From: VAZQ01 sp963807865
Lineage (GTDB): Bacteria; Pseudomonadota; Alphaproteobacteria; Rhizobiales; Xanthobacteraceae
Length of the DNA stretch: 64,000 bases
NCBI GenBank assembly: GCA_963807865.1
Contig: CAWEDK010000016.1
Coordinates: 1 to 64,000 of the forward strand
Direction of reading: 5' to 3'
The notes under the pieces are model-generated. The model made no database searches. It was not told the DNA's origin and saw only the letters and a list, made by a program, of their open reading frames with translations. A program made the position numbers and the translations under genes. This document shows, one piece after another, positions 9,884 to 18,866 of the stretch. Each line of letters begins with the position of its first letter. Positions within the stretch are counted from its first letter, which is position 1.

Positions 9884-10513
9884 ATGTCGTTGAATCAGCC
9901 GGGCAATATCGAAGAATTCCAACGTACCGTCGAAAAATCGATTCACGATCATTGGGTGTTGTTTCTGATCGAGGGCATCGTGCTGGTGGTGCTGGGTCTG
10001 TTGGCGATCGTGGTGCCGCCCATCGCCACGCTCGCAGTCACGATCCTGGTCGGCTGGCTGTTCCTCATCAGCGGAATCGTCGGCCTGGTCATGACGTTCA
10101 TGGCGCGCCAGGCGCCGGGATTCTGGTGGTCGCTGTTTTCGGCGGTGCTCGGCATCGCCGCGGGCATCGTCCTGCTGTATTCCCCGTTGCGGGCGACCGT
10201 CACGCTGACCCTGCTGCTGATCGTGTTCTTCACGATCGAGGGCATCCTGACGATCATGTACGCGCTCGATCACAAGAAGGAATTGTCCGGGCGCTGGGGC
10301 TGGATGCTGGCAAGCGGCGTGGTCGACCTCATCCTTGCGGTGATCATCCTGGCCGGACTGCCCGGCACCGCCGCGTGGGCGATCGGTCTGCTGGTCGGCA
10401 TCAACATGCTGTTCGGCGGCACCTCGATGATCGCCATGGCGCTGCATGCCAAGTCGGCTGCGCCGTCCACGACACCGACGACGCCGGTACCGCCGGCGCC
10501 GAAGAGCGCCTAG
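9884..10513 (+). CDS. HdeD-family (DUF308) membrane protein
   Basis: A 209-residue polytopic inner-membrane protein of the HdeD/DUF308 type, linked in enterobacteria to acid resistance. After a soluble N-terminal 24 residues there are six hydrophobic helices in three hairpins (about 25-45, 50-70, 78-100, 103-122, 132-155, 160-182), with the characteristic internal repeat GxxLLxxGIVxLxxxF. The tail is Pro/Thr-rich. GGGAGGCG stands 6-12 bp before the ATG. It is monocistronic and followed by two palindromic repeats that may end its transcript. Role in this organism is inferred only from the family. Confidence 0.85.
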   Translation: MSLNQPGNIEEFQRTVEKSIHDHWVLFLIEGIVLVVLGLLAIVVPPIATLAVTILVGWLFLISGIVGLVMTFMARQAPGFWWSLFSAVLGIAAGIVLLYSPLRATVTLTLLLIVFFTIEGILTIMYALDHKKELSGRWGWMLASGVVDLILAVIILAGLPGTAAWAIGLLVGINMLFGGTSMIAMALHAKSAAPSTTPTTPVPPAPKSA

Positions 10514-10520
10514 CAGGCGC

Positions 10521-10598
10521 CTAGTGTGGCGGGTCAGAAGTCCGCATCATTCTTGCCGCGAATCCAACATGCGGACTTCTGAACCAAAGCCACACTAG
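10521..10598. repeat. CTAG-ended palindromic repeat, copy 1
   Basis: A 78-bp hairpin: outer arms CTAGTGTGGC (10521-10530) and GCCACACTAG (10589-10598), inner arms CAGAAGTCCGCAT (10535-10547) and ATGCGGACTTCTG (10569-10581). It is followed 12 bp later by a second element with the same architecture but different inner arms. No U-run follows, so it is not a standard terminator. Confidence 0.8.
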
Positions 10599-10610
10599 AT
10601 CAATAAGTTG

Positions 10611-10684
10611 CTAGTGTCCTTCGATTCCGAAGTTCGCAATGTGGTTGCCGCAGAACGATGCGAACTTCGGAATCGGGACACTAG
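10611..10684. repeat. CTAG-ended palindromic repeat, copy 2
   Basis: A 74-bp hairpin: outer arms CTAGTGTCC (10611-10619) and GGACACTAG (10676-10684), inner arms CGATTCCGAAGTTCGCA (10622-10638) and its complement (10659-10675). It shares the CTAGTG end and the GAAGTNCGCA inner core with copy 1, suggesting one family of small palindromic mobile repeats. Confidence 0.8.
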
Positions 10685-10797
10685 CTTTCCCCTGCTCGTC
10701 GCCGGGCCTTGCGCCCGGCGGCCGCATGATTGCGCTCGTCCGGCCGATGCCCGAAGATGCCCCGCCATCAATCGGGACGTGAAGGGTCGACCGCTCC

Positions 10798-12279
10798 ATG
10801 AGCAACAAGAGCAATTCCGGCGGCAACATCGCCTACGACGACCTGCGCGAATGGCTCGTGATGGCGGAGCGGCTGGATGAAGTCCGCACCGTCAAGGGCG
10901 CCAACTGCGAAGAAGATATCGGGCTCGCCGCCGAGGCGGTCCTGCGCGCCGAGAACGGCCCGTGCGTGGTGTTCGAGGACATTCCCGGCTGCGCCAAGGG
11001 CAGCCGGCTCCTGATGAACGTGTTTGCCGGCACGCGCCGCAACATGACGCTCGGCTTTCCCGACGAACTGACCAAGTGGGAATTGAGCGACGCCTATCGC
11101 GAAGCCTATCTCGAGAAGCAGCGGATCATTCCGCACGAGATCGTCGAAGACGGCCCGGTCATGGAGAACGTCATGATGGGCGACGACGTCGACGTCACCA
11201 AATTCCCCGCGCCGAAATGGCACGAAAAGGACGGCGGCAAGTATATCGGCACCGGCACCTACTCGATCACGCGCGATCCCGAGGAGAACTGGCTCAATGC
11301 CGGCGCCTACCGCGCGCAGGTGCACGACAGGAAAACCGTCGGCATGGTGATGGCGCCCGGGCATCACGGCCGCATCCATCGCGACAAGTCGTTCAAGCGC
11401 GGCGAGCCGCTGCCGTGCGTCACCGTGCTGGGCGGCGATCCGATCGCGTTCTTCTTCGGCGGGCTCGAAGCGCCTTACGGCGTGTTCGAGCTCGACCTCG
11501 TCGGCGGCCTGCGCGGCAAGCCGATCAAGATGGTGCGCGGCAAGGTCACCGGCCTGCCCTTCCCGGCCAATGCCGAGATCGTGCTCGAAGGCTTCGTGCC
11601 GCCCGACCGCACGCATCCGGAAGGGCCGTTCGGCGAGTGGACCGGCCACTACGCCGGCGGCGTGCGCGATATTCCGGTGCTCGACATCAAGGCGATCTAC
11701 CACCGCAACGATCCGATCGTGCTCGGCGTGCCGCCGATGGGCGGCGGTCCCGACGAGATGGCGCGCTACCGCGCGGTGATGCGCTCGGCCACCATCAAGC
11801 AGAACATCACCAACGCCGGCGTGCCGGGCGTGCAGCAGGTCTGGTGCCACGAGGTCGGCGGCGCGCGCATGTTCCATGCGGTGTCGATCACGCAGCGCTA
11901 TCCCGGCCACGCCGTGCAGGTCGCGCATGTCGCCGCGCAGTGCGGCGCCTCGGCCTACGCCTCGAAATATGTCGTCGTGGTCGACGAGGATGTCGACGTC
12001 ACCAACCTCGACCAGTTGCTGTGGGCGATGCTGACGCGCACCGATCCCAAGGAATCGATCCAGTTCATCACCGGGTCGTGGGATTCCAATGCCGATCCCG
12101 CGCTGCCGCCCGAGCGCCGGGCGACCGGCGACCAGACCCATTCGGTCGCGTTGATCAACGCCTGCAAGCCTTGGCACTGGCGTGACAAGTTTCCGCCGAC
12201 CAACGCTCCGAGCGCGGAAGTCACGCGCAAGGCGCGCGAGAAGTTCGGCTGGCTGATGGACGGCAACGGGCGCAGCTAA
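10798..12279 (+). CDS. UbiD-family prenylated-FMN decarboxylase
   Basis: A 493-residue reversible decarboxylase of the UbiD family, which uses prenylated FMN made by a UbiX partner (not in the window) to remove carboxylate from aromatic or unsaturated acids. The conserved cofactor and active-site segment EGPFGEWTGHY lies near residue 277, with its Glu and downstream CHEVGG and YASKYVVVVDEDVDV blocks intact. Length is normal. The ATG at 10798 follows a weak AAGGG site. Its neighbours (Rieske dioxygenase, GntR, binding protein, amidohydrolase) suggest catabolism of a phthalate-, protocatechuate- or similar acid rather than ubiquinone synthesis; that is inference. Confidence 0.9.
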   Translation: MSNKSNSGGNIAYDDLREWLVMAERLDEVRTVKGANCEEDIGLAAEAVLRAENGPCVVFEDIPGCAKGSRLLMNVFAGTRRNMTLGFPDELTKWELSDAYREAYLEKQRIIPHEIVEDGPVMENVMMGDDVDVTKFPAPKWHEKDGGKYIGTGTYSITRDPEENWLNAGAYRAQVHDRKTVGMVMAPGHHGRIHRDKSFKRGEPLPCVTVLGGDPIAFFFGGLEAPYGVFELDLVGGLRGKPIKMVRGKVTGLPFPANAEIVLEGFVPPDRTHPEGPFGEWTGHYAGGVRDIPVLDIKAIYHRNDPIVLGVPPMGGGPDEMARYRAVMRSATIKQNITNAGVPGVQQVWCHEVGGARMFHAVSITQRYPGHAVQVAHVAAQCGASAYASKYVVVVDEDVDVTNLDQLLWAMLTRTDPKESIQFITGSWDSNADPALPPERRATGDQTHSVALINACKPWHWRDKFPPTNAPSAEVTRKAREKFGWLMDGNGRS

Positions 12280-13352
12280 CGCGAACCGGCGCCCACGACG
12301 ACGCCCCGGCTGAGGCCCACCGCCAAACTGCCGAGCTTGCACGCGATCAGTCGATCTTCGATCCCGGTCCGCTTGGCCGTGCCGCCCCACAATTCTCCTT
12401 CTGCTTTGAGGAATTCCGTCAGTTCGCTCGGTGTGGACGACACCAATTCGTCGGCAGGCATGCGCGCCTTAACCTCGGGCGTCAGGAGAATTTCGGCGAC
12501 ATCCTTTGAAATCTTGTCAACGATCGATGGGGGCGTGCCCGCAGGTGCAAGCAGCGCCCACCATTCTCCCGAATCCAATGGGTAACCAAGCTCAGTCAGC
12601 GTCGGCACGTCGGGCAAGAAGGGATGTCGCTTGGTGGCCACGATCGCGATGCCATTGACCTGGCCTTTGCGCGCGAAGTCATGGCCGAACGAGAATGCGC
12701 CCATCTGAAGTTGCAGGTGGCCGCCCATGATGTCGTTCATCGCCTGGGCAGAGCCGCGATAGGAAATGTGTTGAGACTTGATGTCCGCAAGCCGCGATAA
12801 TTCGACCATCGTGACGTGATGCTTGGAGCCGACGCCGGAAGAACCATAGGTCAATTGCTCCAGTTTGCCCCGTTTCACCAGATCGACGAAGTTCGTCGAT
12901 ACCCGACGCCTTGCTCGACAGCAGCAACCCCGGCGACTTCACCATCATCGTGACCGGAGCAAAGCTCTGGATCGGGTCGAATGGCGGGCGCGTCATCACG
13001 GCCGGCAGGATGACATGGCTCGCGGTCACGATCACCAGCGTATAGCCATCGGCGGGCGCGCGCGAGGCAATAGCCGTGCCGTTTATTCCGCCACCGCCGG
13101 GAAGGTTCTCGATGATGACGGATTGCTTCCATTTGGCTTCAAGCTTCAACCCAACCGTGCGCGCGAGCGTATCTGTCGTGGCGCCAGCCGTGTAGGGGAC
13201 GATCGAGCCTCACCGCGCGCGTTTGGAAAGCCATCGGCCTCTGAAACGGCAACGCCTGGCGTCGCATAGCCGGCCATCGCAAGGCCCAACAGGCTCGCCA
13301 AGCCGAGATAGGCCAGTTTTCTGGACAACGAAGTGTATGCCTTCTGCAACAT
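12276..13352 (-). pseudogene. Bug/TctC-type binding protein, frame-broken
   Basis: A tripartite-tricarboxylate-type periplasmic binding protein. A signal peptide (MLQKAYTSLSRKLAYLGLAS...) starts at 13352. The frame breaks near 13210, before the first beta strand, continues as GLKLEAKWKQSVIIENLPGGGG (13149-12990), breaks again near 12895, then runs through GKLEQLTYGSSGVGSKHH, ISYRGSAQAMNDIMGGHLQLQ and PFLPDVPTLTELGYP to 12350. A third one-base shift near 12355 would give a natural ending KID with stop at 12347, so the last 24 codons of the open frame are probably spurious. Each break is fixed by one base. It lies downstream of the GntR gene on the same strand. Confidence 0.75.
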
Positions 13353-13413
13353 TGACTCGACCTCTCTTTGTGCACACGCAGTGTGGCCGGTTCGTGACTC
13401 GGTCGATCGCCGG

Positions 13414-14070
13414 CTATGCAAAGAACTCTTTAGGCGCGCTCAGAATGCGCTTGGCCTGGTGGCTGATGTGCATCGCGCATCGCTCGTTCGGCTGCGGAAG
13501 GGCTACCTTTCAGCAGTGCCTTGACAATGGCGTTGTGATCTGACACGCGACTGCTTGATTTGCTCCGGCAGCAGCAGGATGCGGTTGAACTGAAGCCGAA
13601 AGATCGGAAGCCTGATGTGGTTCAACATACCCGGCAACTCGGCGTTTCCGCTCAGGGCCAGGATCAGGTCGTGAAATTCGTTGTTGTAGTCGTCGTATTG
13701 GCGGGGCAGCTCCGACCTCGCACTGGGCGATCTTCTCCAGGCGGGTGAGTTTGAGCCGGCCGTTGTTGTCGGACCGCCGCGCCGCCAGCGACGCGCCAAA
13801 CCCTTCCAGCACCTCGCGGAGTTCCAGTAGATCGACGACCTGCTTGCGCGACATGCGGATGATGCTCGCGCCGCGAAAGCGCTCAAGATTGACGAAACCT
13901 TCAGCCGCCAGTCGCCGCAGCGCCTCGCGCACCGAACCACGGCTGACCCCGTATTCCTTTGCCAGATCGGGCTCGATCAGCCGCTGCGCCGGGACATAAC
14001 GCGCATCGCGGATGCCCAGTTTGATGGCTTCGATCACCTGATCGACTGTGGAAGGGGAGCGTTCCAGCAT
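13414..14070 (-). pseudogene. GntR/FCD transcriptional regulator, frame-broken
   Basis: A FadR-type regulator. The winged helix is intact (AIKLGIRDARYVPAQRLIEPDLAKEYGVSRGSVREALRRLAAEGFV). The FCD ligand-binding domain starts (DLLELREVLEGFGASLAARRS), breaks near 13710, continues as YNNEFHDLILALSGNAELPGMLNHIRLP, and after single extra bases near 13544 and 13470 reads SDHNAIVKALLKGSPSAAERAMRDHISHQ to SAPKEFFA and stop at 13414. It is divergent from the Rieske dioxygenase gene at 14222 with 151 bp between them, the usual layout for a local catabolic repressor. The shared spacer is the likely operator region. Confidence 0.8.
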
Positions 14071-14221
14071 AGGCCTTTTCCCGCGACCGTTCTAACGATA
14101 TCGTCCTACGATCTCGTCGAACCTGCAAGCCGCTTTTCTCACCAGAAGGCGGTGCACCAACGGGCAAATCGGCGCAGCGTCCCGACAGATTGGCCCATGG
14201 GACAACAACGGAGGTGGTGCA

Positions 14222-15583
14222 ATGAGCACGTTCCCGGAAGCCGTGAGCCGAAGCGGCCACTCGGTCCAGCCCGCCTCATTTTCCGCCGATCTTTACAAAC
14301 GCGAGCTTGAGCGGGTTTTCGGACGAAGCTGGCTCTTCGTTCGGCCACGAGTTGCTGGTCCCCCGAGAACGGTCGACTTATCTCGCCAGTTACATGGGAG
14401 AGGATCCGGTCATCGTGCAACGCGACCGCGCCGGTCGTGTCCGCGTCTATCTGAACCGCTGCCGCCACCGCGGAAATCTCCTCTGCGTTCACGACCGCGG
14501 CAACACTCCGTCGTTCGTCTGCAGTTACCATGCCTGGACGTACACCGACGGCGCGCTCACCGGCGTTCCGCGGCTGCGCGAGGAGTACCGGGGCGAGATC
14601 GACCGGTCGAAGTTCGGCTTGGTCGAGGCCAGGACACAGGTTTATCGGCGGCCTTGTCTTTGCGAATTGGGACACTGCCGCCGCGAGCCTCGACGACTAT
14701 CTCGGCGATGCCCGATGGTGGCTGGAGCACTTTCTGCTTCGCGAGGAGCTTGGCGGTCTTGAGGTTCTGCCAGGCCAGCAGCGTTATATCGTGCCGGTCA
14801 ATTGGAAGCTTCCAGCTCGAGAATTTTGGCGGCGATTACTATCACTTTGCCGCCACGCACGGGTCTGTCGTCGGTGCGCTCGCCAAGTCGATCCGACAAG
14901 CGCATCGCCGCGACTGGCGCGACGACAGCGAAGGCCGACAAGCCGAAGTATCTCTTGCGTGTCCGCCAACTACGATCGCGGTCGCGGCTCACGGATTCTA
15001 CGAGGTCAGCGTCGGCGAAGCGCCGCGACAGCAGGAGTTGATTTGGCCAAGCGGATCGGGCCGCGAAGCCGTCGCGATGGTTTCACGAACGCGAGCGGAT
15101 GCTGAACGAGAAGCTTAAGGCGTTCCGTCAGCGGCCGTACAGCTTCCACGTCGCCAACATTTTCCGAACTTCGCACTGATCGGCGTCGGCAGGCGCGTTC
15201 TACGGGAAAGGGCTTGATCGTTCATCATCCGCGCGGCGCCAACCGGACGGAGGCCTGGGTCTGGTGCGCACTGGAGCGGAACGCGCCCGGCATCGTGAAG
15301 AAGCAGCAGCGCTTTGTTCTGATGCAGCGGCAGGCCGCCGCCGGCATGGTCGCGCCCGACGACCACGAGAATTTCGAGCGGATTTCGAGACGATCGATTC
15401 CGGCATCGCGCGGCGCGTTCCCTTCCACTACGAGATGGCACTAGGTCACGACGAAGAGGATCCGCGCCCGAGCGCAATGGATTGGCGAGGTCGATTGGCC
15501 AGGCCAAGTCACTCCGCCAGATCAGCGAAGTCAACGAGCGCGATTTCTACCGTCACTGGAACCGCATGATGGAGACCGCGTGA
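14222..15583 (+). pseudogene. Rieske ring-hydroxylating dioxygenase alpha subunit, frame-broken
   Basis: The oxygenase large subunit of an aromatic-ring dioxygenase, which would need a reductase/ferredoxin not seen here. GGAGGTGG sits just before ATG 14222. The Rieske 2Fe-2S motif is clear at about 14459-14540: CRHRGNLLC ... CSYHAWTY, matching C-x-H ... C-x2-H. Frame changes near 14345, 14645 and 14815 lead to the mononuclear-iron helix segment ENFGGDYYHFAATHGS (about 14819-14866). Two or more further shifts (near 15080, 15170 and 15430) lead to the terminus QISEVNERDFYRHWNRMMETA and TGA 15581-15583, directly followed by the beta subunit. Most shifts are undone by removing one base. Confidence 0.82.
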
Positions 15584-16097
15584 TGGCGAGAGCCGTCCGT
15601 GTCCATGGAGTTGCACCGGGAGATCGAGGCTTTTCTCTTCGACGAAGCTCGGATGCTCGAGGAAAACCGGTTTGACGATTGGCTGGAAATGTTTCGCCGA
15701 TGATGTCCGATACTGGATGCCAGTGAAGGAGAGTGTGGAATTCCCGGACGCGCAAGAGAATGAGGCCGAATGTTTCGCGCTCTTCGACGATGACAGGAAA
15801 TCGCTGGAGCTTCGCGTGCTGCGGATCCAGACGGGCGACGCTCACGCAGAGGTGCCGCCGTCCGCCACGTCGCGACTGATCTCAAACGTCATCGTCGAAC
15901 CGGCCGGACAGCCGGACGTTTACAACGTGCGCTCGAACTTCGTCGTATACCAGGAGCGGCGTGGCCTGCACGGCGTGAATTTCTACGGCAAGCGTGACGA
16001 TATCTGCTGCAGGGGCGGCGAAGAAATCAAGATATCGCAGCGGAGGATCGAACTGGCGCAGACAATCCTGCCAGCGACGATCTCAATCTTCTTTTGA
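15583..16097 (+). pseudogene. ring-hydroxylating dioxygenase beta subunit, frame-broken
   Basis: The small structural subunit (NTF2-like fold) of the dioxygenase whose alpha subunit ends at the overlapping TGA. The N-terminal helix MELHREIEAFLFDEARMLEE starts in frame at 15605. One extra C near 15697 (TTTCGCC) moves the frame, after which ADDVRYWMPVKESV, the strand region HAEVPPSATSRLISNVIVEP and the terminal ILPATISIFF run to 16097. Beta subunits normally have 160-180 residues, which the repaired gene matches. ATGA-type overlap with the alpha gene indicates one operon under the divergent GntR regulator. Confidence 0.8.
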
Positions 16098-16189
16098 GCG
16101 GCCGTATTGTGTGGTGGCACCGGCTGAGGCGCGCGTGGATGCATCGGCCTCTACCCGCCTCACACGTCCGAATAATGGCAATGTGCGGC

Positions 16190-17167
16190 TTAGGCGGTCG
16201 CTCCGGCCATGTCCTTCACCGGCATTTTGTGGAAACTGTCGAGCGGATCGAACAGCAGATGATTGGTATTGATCACCGACATCTGCACGATTTCGTCCTC
16301 CTTGATGCCGCGCTTCTCGAACTCGCCGAAGAATTCCCGCATCGCATCGCTGACGGTCGGCGAGAAAATCTGCCCGACATCGGATGAGAGAATCACGCCC
16401 TGCGGCCCGACGGTCCGGATCACCTCGATATATTGTTCATAGGTGAGATGATCCATCGCAAGATTGACGAAGCACAGTTCGCTGAAGGCCCCGTACTTCT
16501 CCCACATCTCCGCCATCGTCTCTGGCTCCAGCTCGGTCGACTGGAAGAGCGGATGCGTCATGATAATGCGACGGATGCCCTTCTTGTAGGCCGTCTTCAC
16601 CAGGGTCAACGTCTCCTCCCGATTGAGATGGCCGGTCGCAAGCACGAGGTCGTATTCCGCAATCAGGCTCAGCGCCCGATCGAGCGCCGCCATCTTGTCG
16701 CTATTGCCGGTGTCGAGTGTGTAGCCGGTACCCTCGGCGAAGAAGCGCGTGTATTTGGCCCGAACGCCCCAATCCTCGGAAATGTCACGGCGATTATAGA
16801 CCCGAAGATGCGCTTCACAGCACATCGTTGGCATCCAGACGACAAACCGTTGCGGATCGGGATCGGAGGCCGTCACATCGCTCTTCCAGCCTGATAGCGC
16901 AGACCGCACGCCGTGGTCATCGACGCCGCCGCAGCCAAAATTCAGCGCCACCGAGCCGATCAGCGGGACGTTGTCGTCGGGACGGCGCAACTGGCTCACC
17001 TGTCCGGTGGTCGGCTGGAAGTGGTTTTTCATCACCACGCCGAAGCCTTCGCGCCGCGCCTCCTCGGCGAGCGATGCCGCACTGTATTTTCGGCGAAGAA
17101 ATTCCGGACCGATGTGCACGTGCATGTCGATCATTCGCTTGTCGCCGACGTGAGGCAGAGCTTTCAT
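16190..17167 (-). CDS. DUF6282-type metal-dependent hydrolase (amidohydrolase-like)
   Basis: A 325-residue protein with an amidohydrolase/PHP-like metal motif near the N-terminus (DMHVHIGPE, residues about 13-21), then MKNHFQPT, LNFGCGGVD, ATGHLNREE and IMTHPLF, each with a His that could bind metal, and SSDVGQ near the end. It resembles proteins annotated DUF6282. Substrate unknown. I start at 17167 (MKALPHVGD), the first Met before the conserved part. It lies 38 bp downstream of the RidA-like gene on the same strand and is probably co-transcribed with it and with the TauD-like gene further upstream. Confidence 0.75.
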   Translation of the reverse strand: MKALPHVGDKRMIDMHVHIGPEFLRRKYSAASLAEEARREGFGVVMKNHFQPTTGQVSQLRRPDDNVPLIGSVALNFGCGGVDDHGVRSALSGWKSDVTASDPDPQRFVVWMPTMCCEAHLRVYNRRDISEDWGVRAKYTRFFAEGTGYTLDTGNSDKMAALDRALSLIAEYDLVLATGHLNREETLTLVKTAYKKGIRRIIMTHPLFQSTELEPETMAEMWEKYGAFSELCFVNLAMDHLTYEQYIEVIRTVGPQGVILSSDVGQIFSPTVSDAMREFFGEFEKRGIKEDEIVQMSVINTNHLLFDPLDSFHKMPVKDMAGATA

Positions 17168-17205
17168 GGGTGCGATCCCTTTGCTCGATGACAGCCTGGT
17201 GCGGG

Positions 17206-17682
17206 TCAATCGAGAACCACTTCGGCTTCGATCTCCACCGGTATGTTGAATGGCAGTTCGGCCACGCCGATCGCGGAGCGGGAATGCTGCCCACGCTCCT
17301 GACCAAATACCGACAATATCAGGTCAGAAAATCCGTTGATCACGCCCGGGGTCGATTGAAATCCCGGCGCGACATTCACCATACCGAAAGCGCGCTGCCA
17401 AGTGATGTGATCGAGGCTGCCCAGCTCGCGTCGCAGGCTCGCCAGCATGCCCAAGGCTGTCAGCTTGGCCGCGTCATATGCCTGTTCAAGCGTCACGTCC
17501 CGGCCGACTTTCCCGAAAGGTCCGGCGATCGAGCCATCCGGCAGGCTCGGCCCATGTCCCGAAATGGTAACCCGCTTGCCGACGACCCTCACCCAGCGAA
17601 ACGGCAGCCGCACACCACTTGGGATGCTGGTCGGGGCCGGCAATTCGAGACCCAGTTCCGCAAGCCTTTGATCAATAGCCAT
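17206..17682 (-). CDS. RidA/YjgF-family protein
   Basis: A 158-residue member of the RidA-like superfamily, longer than classical RidA (about 125) and with an N-terminal MAIDQRLAELGLELP that marks the YjgF_Atu1953-like branch. Core features are VGKRVTISGHGP, DVTLEQAYDAAKLTALGMLASL and the ending SRSAIGVAELPFNIPVEIEAEVVLD, whose Arg is the usual carboxylate-binding residue. Family members hydrolyse reactive enamines/imines or act as deaminases in catabolic operons. Role here, beside a metallo-hydrolase and an oxygenase, is presumed clean-up of an intermediate. Confidence 0.85.
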   Translation of the reverse strand: MAIDQRLAELGLELPAPTSIPSGVRLPFRWVRVVGKRVTISGHGPSLPDGSIAGPFGKVGRDVTLEQAYDAAKLTALGMLASLRRELGSLDHITWQRAFGMVNVAPGFQSTPGVINGFSDLILSVFGQERGQHSRSAIGVAELPFNIPVEIEAEVVLD

Positions 17683-17919
17683 CCCAAACCTGCTGTTTCA
17701 ATTCCGCCAAATCGAGTCGCAGCTCAGCGCCACCGTCCGCGGCGGCAAATGAATGACATGCGCATTGTGTTCCTGGTCCGCACGCCAGGGATCGTCCAGA
17801 CCGCCTGATCGAGGTCGATTACGTCCACCAATGCTGGGCGGCCTCTTCACGCCGCTGCCGGTGAGCACCACGACCACGACTCGCAACCGAATAGAACGCG
17901 GAAATGCAATTGCGCCCGT

Positions 17920-18783
17920 TCAATACGGCCGCACCGTCCCGTTCACCGTCGTGCGCAGCATCAGCCGGCGCTGGTCGGAGGGGAAATCGTCGCGCGCGTG
18001 CATCGAGCAGCGGTTGTCCCACACGATCAGGTCGCCGACGCGCCAGACATGCCGGTAGACGAATTCCGGCTTTTCGGCGTGGTCGAACACGGCCTCCAGC
18101 AGCGCGTCGCTTTCCGCCTGCGGCATGCCCTCGATCGACTGCGTCATCAGCCGGTCGACGTAGACCGCCTTGCGGCCGGTGTCCTCGTGGGTGCGGAACA
18201 CCGGATGGACCGCCTGGTTCGACGCGCCGACACCGCGCGCGTCGCCGCGCATGGTCGAGCCGTAATTGTAGAAGTTGAGCGCGCGGCGGCCTTCGAGCTT
18301 CGCTTTCACCGCCGGATCGAGCGTGTCGTAGGCCGCGTAGCCCGACGCGAACAGCGTATCGCCGCCATAGCTCGGAATTTCGAGCGAGTACAGCAGCGTG
18401 CCGCTGTGCGGCACCTCCGCGTGGATCTGATCGTGATGGAAATGCATCTCGCCGTCCGGCAGCGCCCCGATGGTCTCGCCGTTCTCGCGGATGTTGGAGA
18501 TCATCATGATGTTCGGATGCACCCGGTCATAGCCCGGCGGACGGAACTTCGCCGGCCGCGTCAACGGCGCGAGTTCGCCGAAATAACCCGTCACGCGGAT
18601 CTGGTCGTCCTGCGAGAATTTCTGGCCGCGGAACAGCAGAACCGAATGATCGAGCCAAGCCTGGTGAATCTGCGCGATGACGTCCGGATCGAGGACCTTG
18701 CTCAGGTCGATGCCGCGGATTTCGGCGCCGATGTGTCTGGTCAGCGGAACCACGTCGAGTCTGGTCTTGGTTGCGACGGTCAT
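17920..18783 (-). CDS. TauD/TfdA-family Fe(II)/2-oxoglutarate dioxygenase
   Basis: A 287-residue, full-length member of the family that hydroxylates taurine, 2,4-D, alkyl sulfates and related acids using Fe(II) and 2-oxoglutarate. The facial triad is visible: H and D in MHFHHDQIH near residues 113-118 and the distal His in NRCSMHARDDF near 262, with the 2-oxoglutarate-binding Arg in QRRLMLRT near 277. No signal peptide. It starts 84 bp downstream of the end of a Bug-type binding protein gene on the same strand, suggesting that the imported acid is its substrate. Confidence 0.9.
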   Translation of the reverse strand: MTVATKTRLDVVPLTRHIGAEIRGIDLSKVLDPDVIAQIHQAWLDHSVLLFRGQKFSQDDQIRVTGYFGELAPLTRPAKFRPPGYDRVHPNIMMISNIRENGETIGALPDGEMHFHHDQIHAEVPHSGTLLYSLEIPSYGGDTLFASGYAAYDTLDPAVKAKLEGRRALNFYNYGSTMRGDARGVGASNQAVHPVFRTHEDTGRKAVYVDRLMTQSIEGMPQAESDALLEAVFDHAEKPEFVYRHVWRVGDLIVWDNRCSMHARDDFPSDQRRLMLRTTVNGTVRPY

Positions 18784-18866
18784 GGCGTTCCTCGATGGCC
18801 CGATCCCGATATTTTCCGAATTCTTGCAGCTTTTCCCCGAAGCGAAAGGGCCGCGCCCGCATACCC

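Noticed and set aside
10521..10684. Rho-independent terminators
   Set aside because: The two hairpins are long with CTAG ends and no following T-run, so a palindromic repeat family explains them better.
10768..12390. 540-residue open frame antisense to the UbiD gene
   Set aside because: The GC-rich reverse complement of a conserved gene; the translation is Arg/His/Ala-rich without any fold motif, whereas the plus strand encodes a full UbiD.
17683..17919. Possible short gene between the RidA-like and TauD-like genes
   Set aside because: A 62-codon minus-strand frame exists but lacks a ribosome site, hydrophobic or folded composition, or any recognisable motif.
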